Shown: positions 1 to 8,564 of the stretch, one piece after another
Position numbering within the stretch: the stretch's first letter is position 1
Layout of the letters: the number at the start of each line of letters is the position of its first letter
Origin: GCA-2718845 sp913041905
GTDB lineage: Bacteria > Pseudomonadota > Gammaproteobacteria > GCA-002705445 > GCA-002716945
Direction: 5' to 3'
Length of the DNA: 51,607 nt
NCBI GenBank assembly: GCA_913041905.1
Contig: CAJWJQ010000001.1
Span: forward strand, 1-51,607
Translations under genes and position numbers: made by a program
The notes under the pieces: generated by a model
What the model was told of the DNA's origin: nothing
The model's input: the letters and a program-made list of their open reading frames with translations, nothing else
The model's database searches: none

Positions 1-267
1 AATAGCCCTTTTCATCGATAATAATGTAGCATTATGAATATTTAATTGGTCTATTTCATCATTGGGTGACACGCCAATGCCTACAGAAATACAATTATTC
101 AGAATATATGAAGCTAAGAAAGACCTTTTTTTTTCAGTTAATAATTTAGAATCTTTCAATATGCTTCTATCTATTGATTCATTTAGTATAATAGCGGCTG
201 ATATTACTGGGCCTGCTAAACACCCTCTTCCAACTTCATCTACACCTGCTAAAATTTGGCTTGTCAT
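1..267 (-). CDS. rnhB: Ribonuclease HII, N-terminal part (cut by window edge)
   Basis: This is the first 89 codons of RNase HII, which removes ribonucleotides and RNA primers from RNA/DNA hybrids in the cytoplasm. The ATG is at 267-265 and the product begins MTSQILAGVDEVGRGCLAGP. The DEVGRG motif carries the first two acidic catalytic residues (Asp and Glu) of the family. The remainder lies off the left edge. In Pseudomonas and E. coli rnhB directly follows lpxB on the same strand. Here it is still near lpxB, but the intervening gnnA-gnnB-lpxB segment points the other way. The family assignment is certain; the C-terminus cannot be judged. Confidence 0.93.
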   Translation of the reverse strand, partial: MTSQILAGVDEVGRGCLAGPVISAAIILNESIDRSILKDSKLLTEKKRSFLASYILNNCISVGIGVSPNDEIDQLNIHNATLLSMKRAI

Positions 268-288
268 AAATGGTCCACTATATATAAT
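261..288 (+). promoter_or_regulatory. Predicted sigma-70 promoter for gnnA-gnnB-lpxB
   Basis: A -35 hexamer TTGTCA (261-266) is followed after 16 bp by a perfect -10 hexamer TATAAT (283-288), giving a start near 295 and a leader of about 40 nt before the gnnA ATG at 334. The -35 hexamer overlaps the start codon of the divergent rnhB (265-267), so the two genes share this 66-bp gap. No strong Shine-Dalgarno is visible before gnnA. The match is good, but in DNA this AT-rich -10-like sequences are common. Confidence 0.45.
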
Positions 289-333
289 TGAGTTATTATA
301 AATATAACAAAAAAGACAAATCATTACTCTAAA

Positions 334-1257
334 ATGCTAAGAAAAAAATTAAAAATAGGTGTTATTGGGATAGGCTATCTTGGAAAATTTCATCTAGAAA
401 AATTCATAAATAATAAAAAATCAGAGGTAATTTGGGTAGTTGATAAACTAATTGATAGTATAGATATTTCCATACCGAAAAAAATCTCAAAAATAAAAGA
501 TTTTAAGAAAATAATAAATGATATTGATGCTGTTTCTATAGTTACTCCTACTAATACTCATTATAATATTGCTAAATTCTTCTTAGAAAATAAAAAACAT
601 GTATTAATAGAAAAACCTATGACAAAAAATATCAATGAAGCAAAAAAATTAATTGATATTGCTAAAAAAAATAAAGTTATACTTCAGGTTGGTCATTTAG
701 AAAGATTTAATCCTGTAATGAAAAAATTGACTAGTGAAATTAAATCCCCTTTATTTATTGAAGTTCACAGATTAGCAAAATTTAACCCTAGATCAACAGA
801 CGTTAATGTAATATTTGATCTTATGATTCATGATATAGATATAATAATGTCATTGATAAAAAAGAAAGTTAAAAAAATAACTGCATTTGGGAAAAAAATA
901 ATAACTAAGACAACAGATATTGCAAATGTTAGAATAGATTTTGAGGGTGGGATAATTGCTAATTTAACTGCTAGCAGAATTAGTCAAAAAAATGAAAGGA
1001 AAATTAGAATTTTTGAAAAGGAAAAATACTACTCGGTAGATTTTATGATATCAAGTATAAAAAAATACTCAAAAAATAAAAATACTAGAAATAAATTATT
1101 TAACCTCAATGAATATAGCTATAAAAAATCTGATGCTTTAAAAGATGAGGTAAATAACTTTATATTATCTTGCTTAAAACAAGCTAAGCCTCTTGTTGAT
1201 GGGACTCAAGGCATGGAAGCAGTAAAAATCGCTTCTATTATCTCAAAACAATTATGA
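334..1257 (+). CDS. gnnA: Gfo/Idh/MocA NAD-dependent dehydrogenase, probable UDP-GlcNAc 3-dehydrogenase GnnA
   Basis: The 307-aa product has an N-terminal Rossmann fold (GVIGIGYLG, residues 9-17), the family EKP motif (93-95) and the C-terminal-domain cluster DLMIHDID (162-169) with the conserved His166. These mark a Gfo/Idh/MocA oxidoreductase. The gene overlaps a DegT-type aminotransferase by 4 bp (ATGA), and that overlaps lpxB. The same trio occurs at the lipid A locus of Acidithiobacillus ferrooxidans, where GnnA oxidises the 3-OH of UDP-GlcNAc and GnnB aminates it, giving UDP-GlcNAc3N for LpxA. By family it could also be a WbpB-like sugar dehydrogenase of O-antigen synthesis. The lpxB linkage and absence of other O-antigen genes favour GnnA. 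Class is certain; substrate is inferred. Confidence 0.78.
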   Translation: MLRKKLKIGVIGIGYLGKFHLEKFINNKKSEVIWVVDKLIDSIDISIPKKISKIKDFKKIINDIDAVSIVTPTNTHYNIAKFFLENKKHVLIEKPMTKNINEAKKLIDIAKKNKVILQVGHLERFNPVMKKLTSEIKSPLFIEVHRLAKFNPRSTDVNVIFDLMIHDIDIIMSLIKKKVKKITAFGKKIITKTTDIANVRIDFEGGIIANLTASRISQKNERKIRIFEKEKYYSVDFMISSIKKYSKNKNTRNKLFNLNEYSYKKSDALKDEVNNFILSCLKQAKPLVDGTQGMEAVKIASIISKQL

Positions 1258-2354
1258 GTAAAAAAATTAAAATATTTGATTTAACTAAACAATATAAAAG
1301 TTTAAGTAACCAAATTAATAGAAATGTTAAGAAAGTTCTATCTTCTGGTAATTATATACTAGGTGATAATGTTAAAAACTTTGAAACAAAATTTTCTAAA
1401 TTTGTTGGTTCAAAATATGCAATTTCTTGTAATTCTGGCACTGATGCTTTGCTACTTTCATTAAAATCATTAAACATAGGTAGAGGTGACGAGGTAATTA
1501 CTACTCCTTTTACATATTTTGCAACCGCAGAAACTATTGTTCTTGCTGGCGCTAAACCTGTCTTTGTTGATATAAACCCCCAAACATTTAATATTGATCA
1601 TACAAAAATTATAAATGCTATAACCAAAAAAACTAAAGCTGTAATGCCTGTTCATATATTTGGACAAATGGCTAACATTATAGAGATAAAAAAAATATGT
1701 AAAAAATATAATTTAAAATTAATTGAAGATTGTGCTCAATCATTTGGGGCTAAAGAAAATAAATTATATTCTGGAACTTTTGGAGATTTTGGTTGCTTCA
1801 GCTTCTTTCCTACGAAAAACCTTGGTTGCGCAGGTGATGGTGGCATGATAATAACAAATAATTATCAAAACATGCATATGGTAAAACAGCTTAGAAATCA
1901 CGGGGGAATAACAAGGAACCTTCATAGTCATGTTGGCTATAATTCTAGGTTGGATGAAATACAGGCATCTATTTTAATGATAAAACTTAAAAATATAAAG
2001 AAACTTAACGGTAAAAGAAATAAAATTGCTAATCTGTATAAAGCTCAAATTAAGAATAATAAAATAACAACACCGTATGAGCTAAATGTTTCTAGTCATG
2101 TATATAATCAATTTACTTTGATAGTACAAAATAGAAATAAGTTTATGAAATATTTGTCAAAATATAAAATACCATATGGAGTTTATTACCCATTACCTGT
2201 ATACAAACAAAAAGCATTAAAATCATTTAATTACAAATATAGATTAAATAATGTAGAAAAAATAACCAAACAATGTATATCTCTGCCAATATACCCAGAG
2301 TTAACTAATGACTCCGTTAAATATATCTCCGAAGTAATAAATGGTTATAAGTAA
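1254..2354 (+). CDS. gnnB: DegT/DnrJ/EryC1 PLP aminotransferase, probable UDP-3-oxo-GlcNAc transaminase GnnB
   Basis: This 366-aa fold-type I aminotransferase carries all expected signatures. The PLP Schiff-base lysine is K188 in FFPTKNLG, the pyridine-nitrogen partner is D159 in IEDCAQS, and CNSGTDAL (59-66) forms the phosphate-binding region. In the proposed pathway it transfers an amino group to the 3-keto sugar made by GnnA, giving UDP-2-acetamido-3-amino-2,3-dideoxyglucose. It overlaps gnnA by 4 bp and lpxB by 14 bp, so the three genes are translationally coupled. The family is unmistakable. The choice of GnnB over WbpE- or ArnB-like roles rests on gene context. Confidence 0.78.
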   Translation: MSKKIKIFDLTKQYKSLSNQINRNVKKVLSSGNYILGDNVKNFETKFSKFVGSKYAISCNSGTDALLLSLKSLNIGRGDEVITTPFTYFATAETIVLAGAKPVFVDINPQTFNIDHTKIINAITKKTKAVMPVHIFGQMANIIEIKKICKKYNLKLIEDCAQSFGAKENKLYSGTFGDFGCFSFFPTKNLGCAGDGGMIITNNYQNMHMVKQLRNHGGITRNLHSHVGYNSRLDEIQASILMIKLKNIKKLNGKRNKIANLYKAQIKNNKITTPYELNVSSHVYNQFTLIVQNRNKFMKYLSKYKIPYGVYYPLPVYKQKALKSFNYKYRLNNVEKITKQCISLPIYPELTNDSVKYISEVINGYK

Positions 2355-3483
2355 ATTAAAAAAAAATATATTTATTATTGCAGGAGAATCTTCAGGAGAC
2401 CAACACGCTGCCAATTATGTAAATGAACATAAAAAACTTAATCCAAATATAAATTTTTCAGCAATTGGACAACAGGAGTTAAAAAATTCTGGGGCAAATA
2501 TAATTTTTAACTCAGAAATAATATCTGTCGTTGGAATAATTGAAGTTATCTTTAAATATAGAAAAATAAGGAAAGCTTTAAATATTGCTTATGAGCACAT
2601 AATTAATAATAAACCTGACTTAATTGTCTTGGTGGATTATGTTGAATTTAACTTAAAAATTGCAAAATTTGCTAAAGAAAAGAATATACCAGTTTTATTT
2701 TATATAGCTCCACAAGTCTGGGCATGGAGAGAAAAAAGAATAAAAAAAATTATCAATGCTGTAAATCACTTAGCTGTTGTGTTTCCTTTTGAAAAAGAAT
2801 TATTTGATAAGTATACAAAAAATGTCACTTATGTTGGGCATCCATTAGCGGATAATGATGCACTTTCCCCGTCACAATTAAATTATAATGAAAAAACCAC
2901 ATATATTGGTATTTTTCCAGGAAGTAGAGAGTCAGAAATACGTAACAATCTTCATTGTATGATTAATTGCATTAGAATAGACAAGGATAAAGAAATTTAT
3001 AATAAAATTAAAATATTTTATTCAAACAATACTGCAAAAAAATTAATTTCTAACTTATTGCCAAAAAATTGGAGTAAATTATTAGTAAGTGGTAGAAATA
3101 TTAATGAAATAAAAAAATGCAAAAAAGCAATAACCGCATCAGGTACTATTACATTAGAATTGGCATTAATGAATATTCCCATGGTTATAGTTTATAGATT
3201 ATCTCCTATCTCTTATTTCATCATGAAAAATTTAATCAAACTTAAATACATAGGGCTTGTAAATCTTGTTTTAGGCAATACACTTGGGTCACGACCAATT
3301 GTTAAGGAATTTATTCAACCTGGGTATAGTGATGAAATTGAAGTAATGGTTGAGTTACAAAATATTGATCAAAATAAAAAATACAGAGAATCTATTCAAG
3401 ACAATTATAAAGAAATTAGAAGTGTGCTGAAACCCGGAGCTGCAATAAATGTTGCAAAACTAGCAGAAGAAATGATTATCTAG
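2341..3483 (+). CDS. lpxB: Lipid-A-disaccharide synthase
   Basis: LpxB (GT19, 380 aa) condenses UDP-diacyl-sugar with lipid X to form the beta-1,6 lipid A disaccharide at the inner membrane. The GESSGD motif (15-20), PQVWAWR (124-130), GHPLAD (166-171) and the nucleotide-binding PGSRESEI (194-201) are in place. The start overlaps the end of gnnB by 14 bp. Its end overlaps the end of the convergent lpxA by 8 bp (3476-3483). In most proteobacteria lpxB runs in the same direction just after lpxA; here it is reversed. Its operon with gnnA and gnnB suggests that its sugar substrate is the 2,3-diamino form. Confidence 0.96.
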   Translation: MVISKLKKNIFIIAGESSGDQHAANYVNEHKKLNPNINFSAIGQQELKNSGANIIFNSEIISVVGIIEVIFKYRKIRKALNIAYEHIINNKPDLIVLVDYVEFNLKIAKFAKEKNIPVLFYIAPQVWAWREKRIKKIINAVNHLAVVFPFEKELFDKYTKNVTYVGHPLADNDALSPSQLNYNEKTTYIGIFPGSRESEIRNNLHCMINCIRIDKDKEIYNKIKIFYSNNTAKKLISNLLPKNWSKLLVSGRNINEIKKCKKAITASGTITLELALMNIPMVIVYRLSPISYFIMKNLIKLKYIGLVNLVLGNTLGSRPIVKEFIQPGYSDEIEVMVELQNIDQNKKYRESIQDNYKEIRSVLKPGAAINVAKLAEEMII

Positions 3484-4246
3484 TTACTCCTCTAGAACTT
3501 TTCTCGATAAACTCTACAAATTTATCTACTTCTTTATAATCATAACCCAAATCTTTAAAGCATTTTAATGACTCTTTTCTAGTGGTCTTGGATTTTATGA
3601 AAATCTTAAATGTTTTTTCTAATGCTGAAATCACATCATTATCAAACCCTTTTCTCTTAAGACCAGCAGTATTTATTTTATAAGCCTGAGCATGGTTGCC
3701 AGCTACTAAAGTATATGGTGTAACATCACGAGAAATAACAGTTCCTAATCCAGTGAATGCATATTCACCAATATTGCAAAACTGATGGACTAATGTGAAT
3801 CCACCTAATGACACATTGTGTCCAATTTCTACATGTCCTGCCAGCGATGCAGCATTTGAAAATATACAATTATCTTTGATTATACAATCATGGGCTACAT
3901 GAGTGTATGCCATAAAAAGATTTTGGGAACCAATGACGGTTTTATTAATGCCTTTGGCAGTTCCTCTATTGATAGTACAGCATTCTCTAAATACATTATT
4001 ATCACCAATAATTAATGTTGAATCTTCACCTTTAAACTTTAAATCTTGAGGCTGTTCCCCTATGGAAGCATATTGAAATATATGATTATTTTTTCCAATG
4101 ATTGTATTTTTTTTAATAGTTACATGGTTTTCAACAACAGTATTTGCATCGATTTTAACATTATCATCAATAATGCTGTATGGGCCTATGACAACCGATG
4201 TGTCAATTTCTGCAGCTTTACCAATGATAGCGGTTTTATGTATCAT
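3476..4246 (-). CDS. lpxA: Acyl-ACP--UDP-GlcNAc (or GlcNAc3N) O/N-acyltransferase LpxA
   Basis: LpxA (256 aa; about 262 in E. coli) transfers a 3-hydroxyacyl chain from ACP to position 3 of the UDP-sugar, the first step of lipid A synthesis. The left-handed beta-helix hexapeptide repeats fill residues 1-185, followed by the helical C-terminus. The catalytic base is H119 in THVAHDC, with H116, H138 (AGH) and H154 (VHQFC) also conserved. Q65-P-Q67-D replaces the VNQD of the E. coli acceptor loop. With gnnAB beside it, the acceptor is probably a 3-amino sugar, making this an amide-forming LpxA. That is inference; I cannot prove selectivity from residues. The start overlaps fabZ by 4 bp (ATGA). 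Confidence 0.95.
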   Translation of the reverse strand: MIHKTAIIGKAAEIDTSVVIGPYSIIDDNVKIDANTVVENHVTIKKNTIIGKNNHIFQYASIGEQPQDLKFKGEDSTLIIGDNNVFRECCTINRGTAKGINKTVIGSQNLFMAYTHVAHDCIIKDNCIFSNAASLAGHVEIGHNVSLGGFTLVHQFCNIGEYAFTGLGTVISRDVTPYTLVAGNHAQAYKINTAGLKRKGFDNDVISALEKTFKIFIKSKTTRKESLKCFKDLGYDYKEVDKFVEFIEKSSRGVTR

Positions 4247-4689
4247 TCCTTGTCTCTAACTGCTCCTAATAACTCCGCTGTGCAAACTATATAGTCATCA
4301 ACCTTGCAAACAGCATTAAACTTGTACACGTCTTTTTTGCTGTGTGTTAGCTTTACCTCAATCGTCATAACATCTCCAGGTAATACGGGTTTCTTGAATC
4401 TCGCCTTATCTATTCCAACAAAATAATACAAAAGGTTATTTTTTTCTCTATTATTACTTTTAAAATCTAAAAGTGCTGTTGCTTGCGCCATTGCTTCCAA
4501 AATTAATACACCGGGGAAAACAGGGTAATCAGGAAAATGTCCTTGGAAAAAAGGCTCGTTATTGCTTACATTTTTTTGTGCTATTAAATATTCATGTTTT
4601 TTAAAATCTATTAATTTATCTATTAAAAGAAATGGGTATCTATGTGGTAAATAATTTCTAACATCATTGTTGTTCATCTTTTTCTCCAT
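4243..4689 (-). CDS. fabZ: (3R)-hydroxyacyl-ACP dehydratase FabZ
   Basis: FabZ dehydrates beta-hydroxyacyl-ACP in fatty acid elongation and competes with LpxA and LpxD for 3-hydroxyacyl-ACP, which explains its place between them. The 148-aa hot-dog protein has the catalytic His51 in GHFPDYPVFPG and Glu65 in LEAMAQA. Two starts are possible, the ATG at 4689 or a second ATG at codon 5 (4677). The second would shorten the overlap with lpxD from 26 to 14 bp. Both leave the core intact. Confidence 0.96.
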   Translation of the reverse strand: MEKKMNNNDVRNYLPHRYPFLLIDKLIDFKKHEYLIAQKNVSNNEPFFQGHFPDYPVFPGVLILEAMAQATALLDFKSNNREKNNLLYYFVGIDKARFKKPVLPGDVMTIEVKLTHSKKDVYKFNAVCKVDDYIVCTAELLGAVRDKE

Positions 4690-5635
4690 TTTCTTTTTTA
4701 ATAATTTTTGCTAATTGGTCTAAGGTTTTAAATCTTGCTTGATTTTTTCTCCAACTCTCAGCTTTTTCAACCGTGGTGCCAGATGCATATTGTCCTGGTT
4801 CCGTTAAACTTTTAGTTACCATTGTCATACCATGTATATGCACATTATCAACTATTTTAATATGTCCATTGATTCCAGCGCCGCCACCGATAGTACAATT
4901 TTTTCCAATTGAAGTGCTACCCGCAATTCCAACACATGCTGCTATAGCAGTATTTTCTCCAATTATTACATTATGTGCTACGTGAACATGATTATCAATT
5001 TTAACATTATCATATATTATTGTACTGTCGATAGAAGCCCTATCAATAGTTGTGTTTGCTCCTACCTCAACATTATTATGAATAATGACATTACCAACTT
5101 GTGGAACTTTTTGCCATTTCTTAGATTCATCAAGAACAAGGCCAAAACCATCTGAGCCAATAATAGATCCTGAGGAAATAATAACGTTTTCACCAATTAT
5201 TGTATTATCATAAATTACAACATTAGGAAAAATTATTGAATTATTTCCAATCGTAACATTATCACCTAATACAACATTTTTACCAATAGTTGCTGTCTTT
5301 GAAATATTAGAGTTTTTGTTATTATTTAAAAACAGTGAACTATTAGCACAATCAAATGATTCGTAAATTAATTTAGAAAAAATTAACAAAGGGTTGTCAG
5401 ATATAAGCACTGGTTGTGTAATTTCTTCAGCAAGCTCAGGAGTAGAAATAATACATGACAATGAAGCTTCTTTTAATAAATCTATATATTTTTTATCTGC
5501 AATATAGGAGATTGCTCCTTTTTTGCTTTTTGATAAACTACATATAGAATTAATTATTGTTTTTTTATCCCCTTTAATTTTACAATTATATTTTTGAGAT
5601 ACTTCTTCAAGCGTATATTCTTTTTTTAGCTTCAT
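4664..5635 (-). CDS. lpxD: UDP-3-O-(3-hydroxyacyl)glucosamine N-acyltransferase
   Basis: LpxD (323 aa; 341 in E. coli) adds the 2-N-linked hydroxyacyl chain, the third step of lipid A synthesis, after LpxC. An N-terminal uridine-binding domain (about 1-100) precedes hexapeptide repeats (110-290) and a short helical C-terminus. H221 in HVHVAHN corresponds to the catalytic His of E. coli LpxD, and GSDGFG (160-165) is the family loop. The start overlaps the skp stop by one base (TAATG). It is part of the conserved bamA-skp-lpxD-fabZ-lpxA run. Confidence 0.96.
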   Translation of the reverse strand: MKLKKEYTLEEVSQKYNCKIKGDKKTIINSICSLSKSKKGAISYIADKKYIDLLKEASLSCIISTPELAEEITQPVLISDNPLLIFSKLIYESFDCANSSLFLNNNKNSNISKTATIGKNVVLGDNVTIGNNSIIFPNVVIYDNTIIGENVIISSGSIIGSDGFGLVLDESKKWQKVPQVGNVIIHNNVEVGANTTIDRASIDSTIIYDNVKIDNHVHVAHNVIIGENTAIAACVGIAGSTSIGKNCTIGGGAGINGHIKIVDNVHIHGMTMVTKSLTEPGQYASGTTVEKAESWRKNQARFKTLDQLAKIIKKENGEKDEQQ

Positions 5636-6141
5636 TATTGAAGTTTAGATATAATGTCTTGGGTAATATTGATATATTTCTTTGCATAAAGGGTTGTTCC
5701 ATCTGCTCTTAAAATAATATCAAAATTATTTTTTTCAGCATATTCTTTAATAGCTTTTTCAACAATATTTCTTAATCTTGTAAGCTCTTCACGTTGCACT
5801 TTATCTAAGTCAATTTGAAGCTTCTCTTGCCCAGATCTAAATTTTCCTTCTATAGATTGTATTTTTTTAACAAGCTCCTTTTTTTCTTTATCAGACATTA
5901 CCGTTTCATTTTTCAAATATTTATCATTTAAGCTGCTCCACTCTTTTTCAAGTGTTTTAAGATTTCTAGCTTTTGGATCAAATTGTTTTTTAATTTTTTC
6001 TTGTGACTCTTTATACATTGGGACTTCTTTAAACAAAATGTCTAAATTGACAATTCCCATTTTAACTTCAGCTTTTAACGTATTTGGTAAAATTAAAGAT
6101 AAACAAATTGAAAATAGTATTAATTTTATAATTTTTTTCAT
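5635..6141 (-). CDS. skp: Periplasmic chaperone Skp/OmpH
   Basis: Skp is a trimeric, jellyfish-shaped periplasmic holdase that carries unfolded outer-membrane proteins to BamA. The 168-aa precursor has a typical signal peptide (hydrophobic residues 8-20, cleavage after LKA at about 24-25). The charged helical region with heptad-like character (about 45-125) forms the tentacles, and the conserved C-terminal stretch reads NFDIILRADGTTLYA. It starts 2 bp after bamA ends, so the two are co-transcribed. Confidence 0.93.
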   Translation of the reverse strand: MKKIIKLILFSICLSLILPNTLKAEVKMGIVNLDILFKEVPMYKESQEKIKKQFDPKARNLKTLEKEWSSLNDKYLKNETVMSDKEKKELVKKIQSIEGKFRSGQEKLQIDLDKVQREELTRLRNIVEKAIKEYAEKNNFDIILRADGTTLYAKKYINITQDIISKLQ

Positions 6142-6143
6142 TT

Positions 6144-8564
6144 TTAAAATGTTCCTCCAAGCCTAAATATTACAGATTGAAAATCATCTCCTAGCTCATC
6201 TTTAAGGGCGTTTGCAAATCCAACAGATAATGCACCCACTGGTGTCGAAATATTTACTTGTAATCCATAACTTGCTCTAATCTCATTGTAATCGAAATTG
6301 TTAATTTTCTCAAATACGTTCCCTGCATCAACAAATAATGATGTTCTGAAATTTCTTGCATCATCCCCTAAAAACGGTGGTGGTGGGAAAAGCCAGTCAA
6401 ACTGAGCAACGGTTAGGAAATCACCACCAACGGCGTCACATTTGATAAGCTCTCCTGGTACTTGAAGCGCTGCACATGTTTGAGCACCTCTTGGCGCATT
6501 ATATGTTAAAGGACCTAAGCTTGCAGCCTTAAAACCTCTTACTGTGCTATTACCACCTGCGAAAAATTTATTATAAAAAGGTAGTGATGTTGCTCCAGAT
6601 AAACCAGCTCCTACTCCAAGTTGAGTTCTAAGTTGAAAAACAGTGTTCCAGTCAAATCCAAATGTTTTAAGATTATAGGGAATATTAAATTCAGTGTTAT
6701 ATCGCGCAGATACATAAGATGCTCCTTCTGCTGCTAAAAATAAATTTCCTGAAACTCTATTTAGAATTCCTGTTTCAGCAAATCTAGTTCTATTTCTAGT
6801 GTCTGAGGTATAATTAGCTTTAATATCAACCCCTAAAGAATCATCTCCATGATTAGCAATATGGTGAGTTACTATAACAGGCGAAGCGATAGTAGTTGTA
6901 TATTGTTTTAAAAGTATATCGTATCCAATACCAAAGGATTCTGTTTCCGATGTAGGGGTATTGTACATTACACCACCACCAAATGTATCAGAGAGATAAG
7001 TAGCTGTTGAAACACCGGTAACGTCAGTTTCGCTTATAATAAGATTAATAGTTTTAGCAACTCCATCTGGCGTATAATAAGGATCTGTTAAGTAAAATTG
7101 AAGTGCGGTTTGGACGCTACTTTTTGATGCTTTTATTGCTATATTTTTACCACCACCTAGAAAATTATCCTGTTTTAAGTCTACATCAAATATAGCTCCG
7201 TCTGTATCTGACCAACCAGCGCTTATTTTAAACTCACCAGCCTTCCTTTCTGTTATAACAAAAGTTAAATCTACTAAATCAGGAGAATTTGGTACTTTAG
7301 TTTTTGTTATTTCTACATTATCAACAAATTTTAATCTTTGTAGTCTAACTTTAGATCTCTCTATCTTAGAATATACATGCAAGGATGACTCATACTGTCT
7401 TAGCTCTCTTCTGTAAACTTCGTCATTAGTGCTATCGTTGCCTTTTATATTTATCCTGCGTACTGTGGTAGCTTGTCCAACATCCATTCGAAATTCTAAA
7501 TCAACAATTTTAGTTTCATCATCAATAATAGGTAATGAAACTATATCAGGAAAGGCATACCCTTTTTCTCCCAAAAGACTCGCCAAAAGTTTTTCTGTTC
7601 GCTGTATCTTTTGTCTTGAAAAAGTCTGTTTAGGGAGGATTACGTATGATAGTTCTTTTTTGATTATGGAAGGCTCTAGAACTGTATTACCAAATAATCT
7701 TAAATCACCAAATTCATATTTTTCGCCTTCTTCCATATTAATGGTTATAATTATGTCTTGGTTATCATTTGATAAATGAACTTGGTTTGATAATATTCTA
7801 AACCTTATGTAACCTCTATTAAAATAATAGTCCTCTATTCTTCCAATATCAGCTTTTAAGACTGAGCTTGAGTAGGTGTCTTTATCAGACCAAACTTGAA
7901 AAAAATATTTAGTTCCAAGAGTCATTATTCCTTTTAACTTTTCATTTGAAAAATTTTTATTCCCTATAAAGTTTATTTTTTTAATTCTTGATGGCTCTCC
8001 TTCGTTTATTATAAGTTCAACCGCAACTCTATTTCTTTCTAATTTTGTAAGCTTTGTTTGTATGCTTGCATTATATCTTCCTCTGTCAAAATATAATCTT
8101 ACTAACTCTTGCTCTATTTTATCAAAGACATTTTTATCATAAGGACGGGTTCTGCTTATTCCCACATTATCCAAAGCATTAAAAATATCATCCTCTCCTA
8201 TTATTGAGTTATCAGTTATCTTAATATCTGAAATAATTGGTTTTTCTGTTACTTTTATAATTAAATCATTAAATTTCATCTCTACAGAAATATCTTCAAA
8301 GTATCCTGTATCATATAATTTTTTTATCACTTCCCTAATAATATTTTTGTTAACTACATCTCCTTGATTCACTTCAGCGTAACTTAATATTGTATTATTA
8401 GAAACTCTTTGATTTCCTTGTATAATAATATTTGACACTGTTATTTCATTAGAACTAGTTTCTTCAGTATCTATTATGTCAGAATTAGTTTCTTCAGCAT
8501 TTGTTACGTTAAAAGATAACGTAAAACAAAATATGAAAATAAATATTATAGTTTTTTTAATCAC
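6144..8564 (-). CDS. bamA: Outer membrane assembly factor BamA
   Basis: BamA is the core Omp85 protein that inserts beta-barrels into the outer membrane. The 806-aa precursor has a signal peptide (cleavage near TNA, 21-23), five POTRA domains (about 41-108, 109-189, 190-280, 282-362 and 365-440) and a C-terminal barrel. The barrel carries the lid-loop RGF motif at 676-678 and ends in the usual terminal Phe (RLGGTF). The start is a GTG whose last two bases belong to the rseP stop (GTGA overlap). BamB-E are not in the window. Confidence 0.97.
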   Translation of the reverse strand: MIKKTIIFIFIFCFTLSFNVTNAEETNSDIIDTEETSSNEITVSNIIIQGNQRVSNNTILSYAEVNQGDVVNKNIIREVIKKLYDTGYFEDISVEMKFNDLIIKVTEKPIISDIKITDNSIIGEDDIFNALDNVGISRTRPYDKNVFDKIEQELVRLYFDRGRYNASIQTKLTKLERNRVAVELIINEGEPSRIKKINFIGNKNFSNEKLKGIMTLGTKYFFQVWSDKDTYSSSVLKADIGRIEDYYFNRGYIRFRILSNQVHLSNDNQDIIITINMEEGEKYEFGDLRLFGNTVLEPSIIKKELSYVILPKQTFSRQKIQRTEKLLASLLGEKGYAFPDIVSLPIIDDETKIVDLEFRMDVGQATTVRRINIKGNDSTNDEVYRRELRQYESSLHVYSKIERSKVRLQRLKFVDNVEITKTKVPNSPDLVDLTFVITERKAGEFKISAGWSDTDGAIFDVDLKQDNFLGGGKNIAIKASKSSVQTALQFYLTDPYYTPDGVAKTINLIISETDVTGVSTATYLSDTFGGGVMYNTPTSETESFGIGYDILLKQYTTTIASPVIVTHHIANHGDDSLGVDIKANYTSDTRNRTRFAETGILNRVSGNLFLAAEGASYVSARYNTEFNIPYNLKTFGFDWNTVFQLRTQLGVGAGLSGATSLPFYNKFFAGGNSTVRGFKAASLGPLTYNAPRGAQTCAALQVPGELIKCDAVGGDFLTVAQFDWLFPPPPFLGDDARNFRTSLFVDAGNVFEKINNFDYNEIRASYGLQVNISTPVGALSVGFANALKDELGDDFQSVIFRLGGTF

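Noticed and set aside
62..301. A plus-strand open frame of 79 codons at the left edge
   Set aside because: It is antisense to the start of rnhB, whose DEVGRG motif is clear on the minus strand.
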